This document shows, piece after piece, positions 26,573-36,114 of a stretch of 57,615 bases of DNA. The notes below the pieces were generated by a model. That model did not search any database. It was not told the origin of the DNA and saw only the letters and a list, made by a program, of their open reading frames with translations. The stretch comes from JBELHJ01 sp042091495 (GTDB lineage Bacteria; Bacteroidota; Bacteroidia; Flavobacteriales; Flavobacteriaceae), in the NCBI GenBank assembly GCA_042091495.1, contig JBELHJ010000011.1:1-57615 (forward strand). Direction: 5' to 3'. Position 1 is the stretch's first letter. Each line of letters begins with the position of its first letter. A program made the position numbers and the translations under genes.

Positions 26573-27848
26573 ACCACTCATTTACTTTATTAGCATCTAG
26601 TTTTATAAATACAAATAGCAATATAGTAAATGCCCAAAGCCCTGAGCCACCATAGCTAAAAAATGGAAGAGGTATCCCAATAGTTGGGATTAAACCCATA
26701 ACCATACCAATGTTAATTGTAAAGTGAGTAAATAAAATTGAAGCCACGCTATATCCATAAACTCTGCTAAATTGATTCTTTTGTAGTTCTGATAGGTAAA
26801 TAATTCTGAGTAGCAAAGCACAAAACATAATTACAGTTAATGCACTTCCAATAAACCCCCATTCTTCACCTACTGTACTAAAGATATAATCAGTGTGTTG
26901 CTCAGGAACAAATTTGCCAGTAGTTCTAGTTCCTTGCATAAACCCTCTACCTAATAAATCACCTGACGATATGGCTTTTTCAGATTCGTTCAGATTATAG
27001 GCGATGTCTCTTTTCATTCTGTTTACAATTTCAGGATTTTTTTCTAATCTAAGCCAAATACTTATTCGGTCTTGTTGATGAGGTTTTAAAATATCTGAAT
27101 AGAAAAACTTTACAGAAAAAGCAATTAATGTTGACAAAACAAACGATCCTATAAGCACCAAAGTTTTAGGACGTTTATTGATTGTGAGGAAATAAATACA
27201 AAGTATAATAGAAAAACTGGTTAGTGAGGTAATAACTATGCCGTATTTCAGGGTTAAAATAGATAGTATTAACAAGCTAAATCCAACAATTAAGTATATT
27301 TTTTGCAAACCTTCTCTAAAAAATACAAAAAGAAAAGAGGCGTATACTAGAGTACTTCCAGTGTCATTTTGAAGTAAAATTAGTAGGGAAGGTATTAGTA
27401 TTAAAAGAACAGCAATGAGTTGGTCTTTTAATGTTCCTATGGATGTTTGAATATCACTCAAATGTTTTGATATGGCAAGTGCAGTGGCAAATTTTGCAAA
27501 TTCACTTGGTTGTATGGTAATACCTCCAATAGCATACCATGATAAAGCACCATTAACATTTTTTCCAAAAATAAACAGGCCTACTAAAGATAACATTGAA
27601 ATTATGTAGATAATACTAGAAAACCGTTCATAAAATTTAGATTCCAATGCTAAAATACCTGATATCAATAATAGAGTAAGAGCAATAAAAAGTAATTGTT
27701 TACCATAAGGTAAAGAAAGATTAAATATGGAATCGATATTTCCATTTGATGACGCAGATAAGATATTGACCCATCCGAATCCTACTAAAACAAAAAATAA
27801 AATTATAGTAAGAAAATCGTATTTAAAAGGTCTTTTATTATACTGCAT
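26571..27848 (-). CDS. rodA: Rod shape-determining protein RodA (SEDS glycosyltransferase)
   Basis: A peptidoglycan polymerase that works with PBP2 in cell elongation. About 10 membrane helices are predicted. SEDS motifs are visible: GGITIQPSEFAKF, the LQNDTGSTLVY segment with the catalytic-loop Asp, QHTDYIFSTVGEEWGF, and GIPLPFFSYGGSG near the C-terminus. The 425-residue length is usual for Bacteroidota. Its start directly follows the PBP2 gene with no gap; it is last in the mreBCD-mrdA-rodA operon. Confidence 0.95.
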   Translation of the reverse strand: MQYNKRPFKYDFLTIILFFVLVGFGWVNILSASSNGNIDSIFNLSLPYGKQLLFIALTLLLISGILALESKFYERFSSIIYIISMLSLVGLFIFGKNVNGALSWYAIGGITIQPSEFAKFATALAISKHLSDIQTSIGTLKDQLIAVLLILIPSLLILLQNDTGSTLVYASFLFVFFREGLQKIYLIVGFSLLILSILTLKYGIVITSLTSFSIILCIYFLTINKRPKTLVLIGSFVLSTLIAFSVKFFYSDILKPHQQDRISIWLRLEKNPEIVNRMKRDIAYNLNESEKAISSGDLLGRGFMQGTRTTGKFVPEQHTDYIFSTVGEEWGFIGSALTVIMFCALLLRIIYLSELQKNQFSRVYGYSVASILFTHFTINIGMVMGLIPTIGIPLPFFSYGGSGLWAFTILLFVFIKLDANKVNEW

Positions 27849-29705
27849 TTATTGATTAATTTTAAAAGGTTCACCACTAAATGGTTTAGCATATTCTTCT
27901 TCTAAACTATGTGAAGTTATCCAGTTTTCTAGATCATTCCTTGAAATAGAGTTTTTCAAATATTTTTCTATCATCAAGCTGGCAATTTTTCCTGCGTATC
28001 TATTTCCCCAGTATCCGTTTTCCACAAAAACTGCTATAGCAATCTTAGGGTCATTTTTAGGAGCAAAAGCAATAAAAATAGAATGATCTGTCAATTGAAC
28101 TTGTTTGCCATTAATTCTCGTGAAATTTTCAGCGGTACCTGTTTTTCCACAAATTTCTATGCCGTTAACTTGTATGTATTTTGCAGTTCCTTTTTTATAT
28201 ACATTAAACATCCCTTCAATGACAGGCTCAAAATGTTCTGGTGAAATAGAAGTTTTTCTAACGATGGTATATTTCCTATTAATTGAATCACCGTCTATTT
28301 TTTTTATGATATGTGGTGTAAAAAAATAACCTCTATTGGCTATCGCTGCTGTCATATTAGCAAGTTGAATAGGTGTTGTTAATATTTCACCTTGACCAAT
28401 AGCGTTTGAAATTGTATATGTTGAAAACCATCGGCCTTTTCCATAGGCTCTATCATAAGTAGCTGGGGTAGGTATTTTTCCAGGTTGTCCAACTTTTAAA
28501 TCGTAACCAAGATAATTACCAAGACCAAAACTTTTTACATGATCACTCCAAACTTTTAGCCCCTCATCAGTTTTAGAGTATTTTTCAATAGTTCTCCTGT
28601 AAATATTAGCAAAATAAGCATTACAAGACTCGTAAATTCCTAAATTCAAATCAACTGGATTTTTATGAATATGGCATCCCATTTTTCTGTTACCGTAAAA
28701 ATATCCTCTATTGCATTTAAACTTTTCATTGGTGGTAACTGTGTTTTCTTCAAGAGCAATTAACGCATTAATTATTTTGAAAGGAGAGCCTGGCGGATAC
28801 ATGGCTTGTAAACCTCTATCGTATAAGGGTTTACTAATAGAGTCGTAATGCAGTTTTGTGTAGTTTTTGGAACGCTCTCTTCCAACTAGTAGGTTAGGGT
28901 TGTAAGATGGTGCAGAGATCATCGAGAGAATTTCTCCACTTTTTGGTTCAATTGCAATGATACCTCCACGCTTATTTTGCATTAAAAATTCACCATACTC
29001 TTGAAGTTTAGAATCTATTGTAAGGGTAATGTTTTTACCGGGAACTGGAAGTGTGTCATAGATACCGTTTTTGTATGGGCCAATGGCTCTATTAAATCGG
29101 TCTTTTTGAATAAACTTGACACCTTTACTACCTCTTAAAGTTTTTTCGTAGGACACCTCAATGCCTTCCTTACCAATCATGTCCCCTAATAAGTAGTAGG
29201 GCTCTTTTTTTATTGTTGAACGATTTACTTCTCCAATACTACCTAAAACATTGGCTCCAATATTGACTTTGTAATCTCTTATCGCTTTTTTTTGAATAAA
29301 AAAACCTTCATATTTCCATAGTTTTTCTTGTAAAACAGCAAAATCATTTTTAGATACTTGTGATACAAATGGAGAGGGGAGTCTAGGTGAATAATTTTTT
29401 GCTCTTTTAAGACGTTTATCAAAATCAATTTTTGTGATTTTAAGTAAACTACATAATTCCAAAGTGTCAAATGGTTTCACTTCTCTAGGAATGATCATTA
29501 TATCATAAGAAGGTTGATTTGCGACAAGAAGAATATTATTTCTATCATATACATACCCTCTTTTTGGGTAGTCAAAAACTTTTTTAATGGCATTGTCTTC
29601 AAGAAAGCTATTGGAATTGTTATTATACACTTGAAGGTAAAATAATCTGGAAAGAAATATCAATCCCACAAGAACAATCGAAAATGCTAGGAATATTTTT
29701 CTCAT
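27849..29705 (-). CDS. mrdA: Penicillin-binding protein 2 (elongasome transpeptidase)
   Basis: A 618-residue class B PBP. One N-terminal membrane helix (about 5-24) is followed by the dimerisation/pedestal domain (about 45-215) and the transpeptidase domain. The catalytic motifs are S307-P-F-K310, S360-C-N362 and K521-T-G523. The PKRGYVYDRN stretch near residue 50 is typical of PBP2. It crosslinks the strands made by RodA. It abuts mreD and rodA with no spacing. Confidence 0.95.
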   Translation of the reverse strand: MRKIFLAFSIVLVGLIFLSRLFYLQVYNNNSNSFLEDNAIKKVFDYPKRGYVYDRNNILLVANQPSYDIMIIPREVKPFDTLELCSLLKITKIDFDKRLKRAKNYSPRLPSPFVSQVSKNDFAVLQEKLWKYEGFFIQKKAIRDYKVNIGANVLGSIGEVNRSTIKKEPYYLLGDMIGKEGIEVSYEKTLRGSKGVKFIQKDRFNRAIGPYKNGIYDTLPVPGKNITLTIDSKLQEYGEFLMQNKRGGIIAIEPKSGEILSMISAPSYNPNLLVGRERSKNYTKLHYDSISKPLYDRGLQAMYPPGSPFKIINALIALEENTVTTNEKFKCNRGYFYGNRKMGCHIHKNPVDLNLGIYESCNAYFANIYRRTIEKYSKTDEGLKVWSDHVKSFGLGNYLGYDLKVGQPGKIPTPATYDRAYGKGRWFSTYTISNAIGQGEILTTPIQLANMTAAIANRGYFFTPHIIKKIDGDSINRKYTIVRKTSISPEHFEPVIEGMFNVYKKGTAKYIQVNGIEICGKTGTAENFTRINGKQVQLTDHSIFIAFAPKNDPKIAIAVFVENGYWGNRYAGKIASLMIEKYLKNSISRNDLENWITSHSLEEEYAKPFSGEPFKINQ

Positions 29706-30209
29706 TTAATTATCTCTGGTAAAAATTATGATACCTAAAGTGGTTAATAAAATAGAAAAAATTCCAGAGTATAAAGTATTTAATAAAATTAAATCGATTT
29801 TATAAATTGAGAAAAACTCAAAAGAAAACATTATTAGGTGTTGAATAATTAAAATTAAAATACAATATATAATTCGTTTGATAGTGTCCGTAGATTCAAT
29901 TGAGGTGATTTGATATGAATAATTATGTCCAAAACAAAATCTTAATAATAGCGGTCTGCTAAAGGCAATTATAACACAACAACTGGAATGAATTCCACCA
30001 GAATCCATAGCAATATCTAATAGTAATCCAAAGATAAAACTGATGACCAAAAAGTAATTTCTATTAGATAGTATAGGGTACAATGCAACGAATAAAATAT
30101 ACAGATATGGGTTTATATACCCTAAAAAATTGATATTATTCAAAATCACGATTTGTAACAAGAATAATCCTATGAATCGAATAATATTATTTAGAGTTTC
30201 ATTCTTCAT
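29706..30209 (-). CDS. mreD: Rod shape-determining protein MreD
   Basis: 167 residues with about 5 membrane helices and little other sequence signal, as is usual for MreD. The segment FGLLLDIAMDSGGIHSS resembles the family's conserved LLxDxxxGxxxG region. Its position between mreC (11-base overlap) and mrdA makes the assignment secure. Confidence 0.88.
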   Translation of the reverse strand: MKNETLNNIIRFIGLFLLQIVILNNINFLGYINPYLYILFVALYPILSNRNYFLVISFIFGLLLDIAMDSGGIHSSCCVIIAFSRPLLLRFCFGHNYSYQITSIESTDTIKRIIYCILILIIQHLIMFSFEFFSIYKIDLILLNTLYSGIFSILLTTLGIIIFTRDN

Positions 30210-31014
30210 TTAAATCAATCAATAAGGAGTCAATTTCTTTTTTATTTGTTTTTTCAACAATATAAACATGACCTAAATTTGACATGTCATTACAAAGTTC
30301 TATTTCAATGTCATAATTGTCTTTATTGTCTGCTGTTGTAAAAGACGTTACGGTACCAATTAAAATTCCTTTTGGAAAAATCGAAGATTGACCTCCAGTT
30401 ATAATAGTATCTCCAATTTTAATTGGAGCAAATTTCGACATGTCTTCTATTTGAGCATACCTGTATGATTTTCCGTTCCACACTAAAGATCCGATGTGGT
30501 TTGAATGATTTAAGGCTACGTTAATTCTGCTTTTGGAATTTAAAATAGAAAGCACCCTTGAAAAGTTAGAAGTAGTATAATCAATTATTCCCAAAACACC
30601 CTTAGCATTAAAAACGCCAAAGTCTGTTTTTATAGAATCTTTTTCACCTTTATTTATGAGTAGATAGTTGTCTTTTTTTGAATAACTATTTTTTATAACT
30701 GAGCCACTTTTAACAAAATATGTAGTGTCTCTGTAAGGTTTCATTTGTTTGTTTGTAGTCTTAACATTGAATTCATTCTGTTTAAAAATTCTTAATTCTT
30801 CTGTAAGGATTTTATTTTCCTTTCTTAGGTTAAAATATGCTGAGATTTGACTCCTAAAATTGAATATTTTACCTGTAATGGTTGAAGAAGAATTTATGAA
30901 CTTACTCTTGTGGTATGAATGAGTTTGTATTGTTAACCCCATGCCTATTGAAAATAATATCAAAAACAATATTAGCGTTTTGTTTTTAATAATAAAGTCA
31001 ATAATTTTCTGCAT
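30199..31014 (-). CDS. mreC: Rod shape-determining protein MreC
   Basis: A 271-residue bitopic protein: an N-terminal membrane helix (about 9-28), a short coiled coil (about 55-80), then the beta-barrel MreC core (LLINKGEKDSIKTDFGVFN, GVLGIIDYTTSNFSRVLSIL, GDTIITGGQSSIFPKGILIGTV). It organises the elongation complex in the periplasm. It lies 13 bp after mreB and overlaps mreD. Confidence 0.93.
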   Translation of the reverse strand: MQKIIDFIIKNKTLILFLILFSIGMGLTIQTHSYHKSKFINSSSTITGKIFNFRSQISAYFNLRKENKILTEELRIFKQNEFNVKTTNKQMKPYRDTTYFVKSGSVIKNSYSKKDNYLLINKGEKDSIKTDFGVFNAKGVLGIIDYTTSNFSRVLSILNSKSRINVALNHSNHIGSLVWNGKSYRYAQIEDMSKFAPIKIGDTIITGGQSSIFPKGILIGTVTSFTTADNKDNYDIEIELCNDMSNLGHVYIVEKTNKKEIDSLLIDLNEE

Positions 31015-31027
31015 TACTAACTGTAAT

Positions 31028-32053
31028 TTAAACCAATACTCCCTTGTACTTAGTCAAGTTTTTTAATGTAATCCCTGTTCCTCTAACTACGGCTCTTAAT
31101 GGGTCTTCAGCAATGTAAACCGGTAAATCCGTTTTTTGAGAAAGACGTTTGTCTAACCCTCTAAGCATAGAGCCACCTCCTGCTAAATAAATTCCAGTAT
31201 TATAAATATCAGCTGCTAATTCTGGAGGTGTTTGTGATAGTGTTTCCATTACAGAGTCTTCAATTCTAAGTATTGATTTATCAAGAGCCTTGGCGACTTC
31301 TCTAAATGAAATTTGGACTTGCTTTGGTTTACCTGTTAAAAGATCTCTACCTTGAACACTCATTTCCTCAGGAGGAGTTTCAAGATCTTCTGTGGCAGCA
31401 CCTATCTGAATTTTAATTTTTTCTGCAGTTCTTTCACCAACATATAAATTATGTTGTGTCCTCATGTAATAAATAATATCATTCGTAAATACATCACCTG
31501 CAATTTTAACTGATTTATCACAGACAATCCCCCCTAAAGCTATAACAGCAATTTCTGTAGTACCTCCACCTATGTCAACGATCATGTTCCCTTTTGGTTG
31601 GGTAATGTCTATTCCAATTCCAATTGCAGCTGCCATTGGTTCATGGATAAGATATACTTCTTTACCATTCACTCGCTCACAAGAGTCTTTTACAGCCCTC
31701 ATTTCTACTTCTGTTATTCCTGAAGGAATACATACCACCATTTTTAACGATGGATTAAAAAACTTCTTTTTTAGAGCAGGAATGTTTCTGATAAATTCAT
31801 TAATCATTTTCTCTGAGGCATCAAAATCAGCAATTACTCCATCTTTTAGTGGTCTTATCGTTTTTATATTTTCATGAGTTTTCCCTTGCATCATATTAGC
31901 TTCTTTACCTACAGCTATAATTTTTCCGGAGGAACGATCTCGTGCAACAATAGAAGGGCTATCCACTACCACTTTATCATTGTGAATTATTAATGTATTG
32001 GCTGTGCCTAAGTCTATGGCTATTTCTTCAGTTAGAAAGTCAAAAAACCCCAT
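31028..32053 (-). CDS. mreB: Rod shape-determining actin homologue MreB
   Basis: A 341-residue bacterial actin that guides lateral wall synthesis. Phosphate loop 1 is IDLGTANTLI, the second loop is MIVDIGGGTTEIAVIALGG, and the adenosine motif is GIYLAGGGSMLRGLDKRL. The family start MGFFDFLTEEIAIDLG is normal. It is the first gene of the rod-shape operon, 64 bp after purH on the same strand, so purH may lead the transcript. Confidence 0.97.
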   Translation of the reverse strand: MGFFDFLTEEIAIDLGTANTLIIHNDKVVVDSPSIVARDRSSGKIIAVGKEANMMQGKTHENIKTIRPLKDGVIADFDASEKMINEFIRNIPALKKKFFNPSLKMVVCIPSGITEVEMRAVKDSCERVNGKEVYLIHEPMAAAIGIGIDITQPKGNMIVDIGGGTTEIAVIALGGIVCDKSVKIAGDVFTNDIIYYMRTQHNLYVGERTAEKIKIQIGAATEDLETPPEEMSVQGRDLLTGKPKQVQISFREVAKALDKSILRIEDSVMETLSQTPPELAADIYNTGIYLAGGGSMLRGLDKRLSQKTDLPVYIAEDPLRAVVRGTGITLKNLTKYKGVLV

Positions 32054-32117
32054 ATAAAAGGTGAATAATTAAAAGTTTATCTAAAAATTAGTGAATGCAA
32101 GGTAAATGTAATAAAAA

Positions 32118-33650
32118 TTAATGTTTAAAATGGCGAGTACCCGTAAATACCATAGAAACTTTATTAGAATTACAATAATCAATACTTAATTGGTCTTTAA
32201 TTGAACCTCCAGGTTGAATTACAGATTTGATTCCAGCTTTGTGGGCAATCTCAACGCAATCTGGGAATGGAAAAAAGGCATCACTTGCCATAACAGCTCC
32301 TTCCAGATTAAAATCAAATGAATTGGCTTTGTGTATGGCTTGATTTAATGCGTCAACTCGACTAGTTTGACCTGTCCCACTTGCACATAGTTGTTGGTTT
32401 TTAGCTAAAACAATAGTATTTGATTTGGTGTGCTTACAAATTTTTGCAGCAAATAATAGATCATTAACTTGGGATTTTGAAGGGCTTTCATGTGTAGCAT
32501 TATTCAAATCTTTTTCCTGATCAGTTGAATTGTCCTTTTCTTGAACCAAAACACCATTTAAACAAGTTCTAATATTTGTTTTAGGAAGCGCTATATCTTT
32601 CAACACTAAAATGATTCTGTTTTTTTTACCTTTTAATATGTTAAGTGCTTCCTCTGCATATGAAGGGGCAATTACTACTTCACAGAATAAATCGTGAATT
32701 TTAGTGGCTGTTTTAGAATCTATTTCAGAATTACTAATTAGAATTCCTCCAAATGCAGAAACAGGATCTCCAGCTAACGCATCAGTATATGCTTGACTTA
32801 TGCTTGGTCTTGTTGCAACCCCACATGCATTATTATGCTTTAAAATCGCAAAGGTAGGATCGCTATCTTTGAATTCATTAATCAAATTCACAGCTGCATC
32901 AACATCTAAAAGATTATTGTAACTTAATTCTTTTCCATGAAGCTTGTCAAAAATAGCATCAAAATCGCCATAGAAAAAACCTTTTTGGTGTGGGTTTTCT
33001 CCGTATCGTAAAACATTAGCTTGAGTTTCACTAATTTTCAGAACTGGTTGATTTATATTTCTATTGAAATAGTTGAAAATTGCCGAGTCGTAGTGTGAAG
33101 AAATATTAAATGACCTAGAAGCGAAAATTTCACGATCTTTCAATGAGGTCTCACCATTTTTGGCTATTAAAAGTTTAAGAAAATCTTCATAATCTTCCAT
33201 GGAAGAAATACAAATAACATCAGCATAATTTTTTGCTGCAGCTCTAATTAATGAAATACCACCTATGTCAATTTTTTCAATAATATCTTGATGTTCAGCT
33301 CCAGAAGCAACTGTTTTCTCAAAAGGATATAGATCAACAATAACTAGATCAATTTGAGGAATTTCAAATGTTTTAAGTTCATCAACATCTGAAGAATTAT
33401 GTTGTCTATTTAAAATGCCTCCAAATATTTTTGGATGAAGTGTTTTTACTCTTCCTCCAAGTATAGATGGGTAAGAAGTTACATCTTCAACAGCAATGAC
33501 ATTAATACCTAAGTTTTTTATAAAAGTTTCTGTTCCGCCTGTAGAGTATATTGTCACTCCAAGATCATTTAATTTTTTTACAATAGGTCCAAGACCTTCT
33601 TTGTTGTATACTGAAATTAATGCAGAATTAATTGATTTAGATGTACTCAT
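32118..33650 (-). CDS. purH: Bifunctional AICAR formyltransferase / IMP cyclohydrolase
   Basis: Catalyses the last two steps of de novo IMP synthesis. The N-terminal IMP cyclohydrolase domain (about 1-195) contains SVYNKEGLGPIV, STGGTETFIKNLG and GGRVKTLHPKIFGGIL. The C-terminal AICAR transformylase domain contains ILKHNNACGVA with the catalytic Lys-His, and SDAFFPFPDCVE. The 510-residue length is complete. A TATTTTTG box on the minus strand at 33694-33701 may be its -7 element. Confidence 0.97.
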   Translation of the reverse strand: MSTSKSINSALISVYNKEGLGPIVKKLNDLGVTIYSTGGTETFIKNLGINVIAVEDVTSYPSILGGRVKTLHPKIFGGILNRQHNSSDVDELKTFEIPQIDLVIVDLYPFEKTVASGAEHQDIIEKIDIGGISLIRAAAKNYADVICISSMEDYEDFLKLLIAKNGETSLKDREIFASRSFNISSHYDSAIFNYFNRNINQPVLKISETQANVLRYGENPHQKGFFYGDFDAIFDKLHGKELSYNNLLDVDAAVNLINEFKDSDPTFAILKHNNACGVATRPSISQAYTDALAGDPVSAFGGILISNSEIDSKTATKIHDLFCEVVIAPSYAEEALNILKGKKNRIILVLKDIALPKTNIRTCLNGVLVQEKDNSTDQEKDLNNATHESPSKSQVNDLLFAAKICKHTKSNTIVLAKNQQLCASGTGQTSRVDALNQAIHKANSFDFNLEGAVMASDAFFPFPDCVEIAHKAGIKSVIQPGGSIKDQLSIDYCNSNKVSMVFTGTRHFKH

Positions 33651-33806
33651 TGTGTTGCGTTGTGTTTGTTTTTTGTATTCTTTTAGTCGATTCCAAAAAT
33701 ACAGTTTATACTTAAATTTTTGATTAAAAAAGTAAAATGATTCTGTGTTAATTGTAACTTTTAAATAAATTTTTCTACATATATTTAGTTTTTTCTAAAT
33801 ACACCT

Positions 33807-35057
33807 ATGTTTTTATATATCAGGCTTTTTAAAGAGAGTTTTTCATTTGCTGTTAGGGCTCTAAGGAACAACAAGTTAAGAACTATTTTATCTCTGATGG
33901 GAGTGACAGTTGGAATTTTTTCTATAATCGCTGTTTTAGCAGCGGTTGACTCATTAGATAGGAATATTAAAAGTCAGTTATCTGGTTTAGATAAAAACAC
34001 GATTTACATCACCAAATTTTCATTTGGACCAACTTCAGTTCCAAGATGGGTTAGAGATGATTTTCCGCAAACCACTTTTAATGATTTTCAATTTATTAAG
34101 AAAAATGTGAAGGAGGTTGAAGCCATGACCTATCTTATTTTTGGTGATTTTCAAAGTGTTAAATACCAATCAGAAACATTATCCAATGTTCAAATTATCC
34201 CTTGTACAGATGGTGAGTATTATGTTGATGGTTTGGAAATGGCCAAAGGTAGATTTTATAATGAAAGCGAATCTGCAACAGGTTCATCAGTTGTTGTATT
34301 AGGTCATGAAATTGCTGAAAATTTATTTAAAACAAAAAACCCAATAGGAGAAACAGTGAGGGTTTATGGTAGAAAATTAACAGTGATAGGCGTATTAAAG
34401 AAAAAAGGTGAGTTTTTAGGTGATACTCCTGATGAAATGGTGTTTATTCCAGCTAATTTTGTTAGAGGTTTTAGAAATACTGGACCTTATGGTTTGCCGG
34501 GTGCAGTAAAAATTAAGCCTAAACGAGGAGCTGACATTGATGCCTTGGAAGAGAAGATTGTTCAAAAGTTAAGAATTCATAGAGGGCTCAAACCAGGTCA
34601 AATAAATAATTTTTTTGTAAGTAAGTTATCTGGATTTACTAATATGATTGATGGTGTTATTTCATTTTTGAATAAAACAGGTTGGATTATAAGTTTATTT
34701 TCTTTGTTGGTTGGAGGTTTTGGAATTGCAAACATCATGTTTGTTAGTGTAAAAGAACGAACAAATTTAATTGGGATTCAAAAATCATTAGGAGCAAAAA
34801 ATAAATTTATTTTATTTCAATTTTTGTTTGAAGCTGTAATTTTAGCTGTAGTAGGTGGATTGGTTGGTTTAACTCTTGTAGGGTTAATAGTTCTAATATC
34901 TAAACCTTACACTGGAGATTTTGAGCTAGTGCTCTCGCTTTGGAATATGTCCATAGGTTTTTTATTAGCATCATTTATAGGTCTAATCTCTGGTCTTCTC
35001 CCAGCAATATCTGCTTCAAAATTAGATCCTGTTGAGGCTATACGAACTGGGATGTAG
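33807..35057 (+). CDS. MacB-like ABC transporter permease (FtsX fold)
   Basis: 416 residues. A membrane helix at about 25-47 is preceded by the ALRNNKLRTILSLMGVTVGI motif of MacB-type permeases. A periplasmic MacB_PCD domain follows (about 50-250), then three C-terminal helices (FtsX domain, about 285-410) with the MFVSVKERTNLIGIQKSLGA motif. No ATPase or membrane-fusion gene is adjacent, so its partners are elsewhere. The substrate is unknown. The last 20 bases overlap the end of the convergent GAF-domain gene. Confidence 0.9.
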   Translation: MFLYIRLFKESFSFAVRALRNNKLRTILSLMGVTVGIFSIIAVLAAVDSLDRNIKSQLSGLDKNTIYITKFSFGPTSVPRWVRDDFPQTTFNDFQFIKKNVKEVEAMTYLIFGDFQSVKYQSETLSNVQIIPCTDGEYYVDGLEMAKGRFYNESESATGSSVVVLGHEIAENLFKTKNPIGETVRVYGRKLTVIGVLKKKGEFLGDTPDEMVFIPANFVRGFRNTGPYGLPGAVKIKPKRGADIDALEEKIVQKLRIHRGLKPGQINNFFVSKLSGFTNMIDGVISFLNKTGWIISLFSLLVGGFGIANIMFVSVKERTNLIGIQKSLGAKNKFILFQFLFEAVILAVVGGLVGLTLVGLIVLISKPYTGDFELVLSLWNMSIGFLLASFIGLISGLLPAISASKLDPVEAIRTGM

Positions 35058-35511
35058 AAACGGCTAATAGTTTTGAAACTTCATTACAAACGAATTCTAA
35101 AAATTTTTCGTCTTCGGCATTAAATGCATTGATGGTATCAGAATCAATATCTATTTGACCAATATTCTTATTGTTTAAAAAAATAGGAATTACAATTTCA
35201 GATTTAACGGAAATATTACATGCAATATAATTATCTTGAACAGAAACATCTGGAACAACAAAGTTTTCATTGGAAACTGCTACTTGTCCACAAATTCCTT
35301 TTCCAAAAGGGATAATTTCGTGATCTGTAGCCTCTCCTGAAAATGGTCCTAACTTTAATTCGTTTTTACTTCCATTTTTAAAATAAAAACCTACCCAGTC
35401 ATAGTTTTTAATTTCATGAAGTGTATCACAAATTGATTGTAATTTCAGTTGTGTTGATTTTTGAGAGGAAATAATTTTTAAAATCTCTGGCTTTAAATTC
35501 TCAAGACTCAT
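35038..35511 (-). CDS. GAF domain protein, free methionine-(R)-sulfoxide reductase-like
   Basis: A 157-residue single GAF domain with the fRMsr pattern: YDWVGFYF, LGPFSGEA, IPFGKGICGQVA and IACNISVKSEIVIPIF. Two of the three family cysteines are visible (Cys74 in G-I-C-G, Cys98 in I-A-C-N). The position in GPFxGxxAC that is usually cysteine reads A61-T62-D63, so one is missing. It may still reduce free methionine-R-oxide with another thiol, or only bind a small ligand. Its 3' end overlaps the permease gene. Confidence 0.8.
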   Translation of the reverse strand: MSLENLKPEILKIISSQKSTQLKLQSICDTLHEIKNYDWVGFYFKNGSKNELKLGPFSGEATDHEIIPFGKGICGQVAVSNENFVVPDVSVQDNYIACNISVKSEIVIPIFLNNKNIGQIDIDSDTINAFNAEDEKFLEFVCNEVSKLLAVSTSQFV

Positions 35512-35548
35512 GTTAGATGAAATAACGTAAAATAATGGACAATTTTTT

Positions 35549-35556
35549 TATTTTTG
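35549..35556 (+). promoter_or_regulatory. Possible -7 box of xrtF
   Basis: TATTTTTG fits TAnnTTTG and is followed by GCAAC; it lies 18 bases before the xrtF start. No clear TTG at -33 was found. Confidence 0.35.
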
Positions 35557-35574
35557 CAACTTTAAAAAATTAAG

Positions 35575-36114
35575 ATGATTTTAGAGTTGTTTAGCAAATA
35601 TAAAAAGGTTGTTAGTTTTATTCTTGTTTTTTCTACAGTCTATTTTTTATTTTCTTTACTCTACAACATCTATATAGTAAATACAAATGCTATTTATTAT
35701 CCTGATCTAGTAACTTATAATGTGTCTTGGTTTACCAAAGAAATCTTAGATTTTTGCTCTTATGATATTAAATTAGAACCTGATGCCATTTATAAGTCTC
35801 AAAAATTATATTTCAATAATCAGCTATTATTCAATATAGTTGAAGGTTGTAATGGCTTAAGTGTTATAATTTTATTTTCAGCTTTTGTTATCGCATTAAA
35901 ATCCAAGCCATTTATGACAATAGGTTATATTTTATTTGGTTCGATAAGTTTATACTTTATGAATATTATTAGGCTAGTCATACTAACATTAGGTTATTAT
36001 TACTTCCCTCAACAAAGACATTTAATGCACGATGTTTTTTTTCCTTTAATCATTTATGGACTATTACTATTATTGTGGATAATATGGATAAAAATTAATG
36101 TTAGAGAAAATTAA
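35575..36114 (+). CDS. xrtF: Exosortase family protein XrtF
   Basis: A 179-residue membrane transpeptidase-like protein of the exosortase/archaeosortase superfamily, Bacteroidota type F. The catalytic triad is visible: Cys92 in V-E-G-C-N-G, Arg133 in N-I-I-R-L, and His152 in L-M-H-D-V-F-F-P. About five membrane helices are predicted. It should cleave and anchor proteins carrying a matching C-terminal signal; I found no such signal in the neighbouring genes. It overlaps the next gene by 17 bases. Confidence 0.9.
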   Translation: MILELFSKYKKVVSFILVFSTVYFLFSLLYNIYIVNTNAIYYPDLVTYNVSWFTKEILDFCSYDIKLEPDAIYKSQKLYFNNQLLFNIVEGCNGLSVIILFSAFVIALKSKPFMTIGYILFGSISLYFMNIIRLVILTLGYYYFPQQRHLMHDVFFPLIIYGLLLLLWIIWIKINVREN

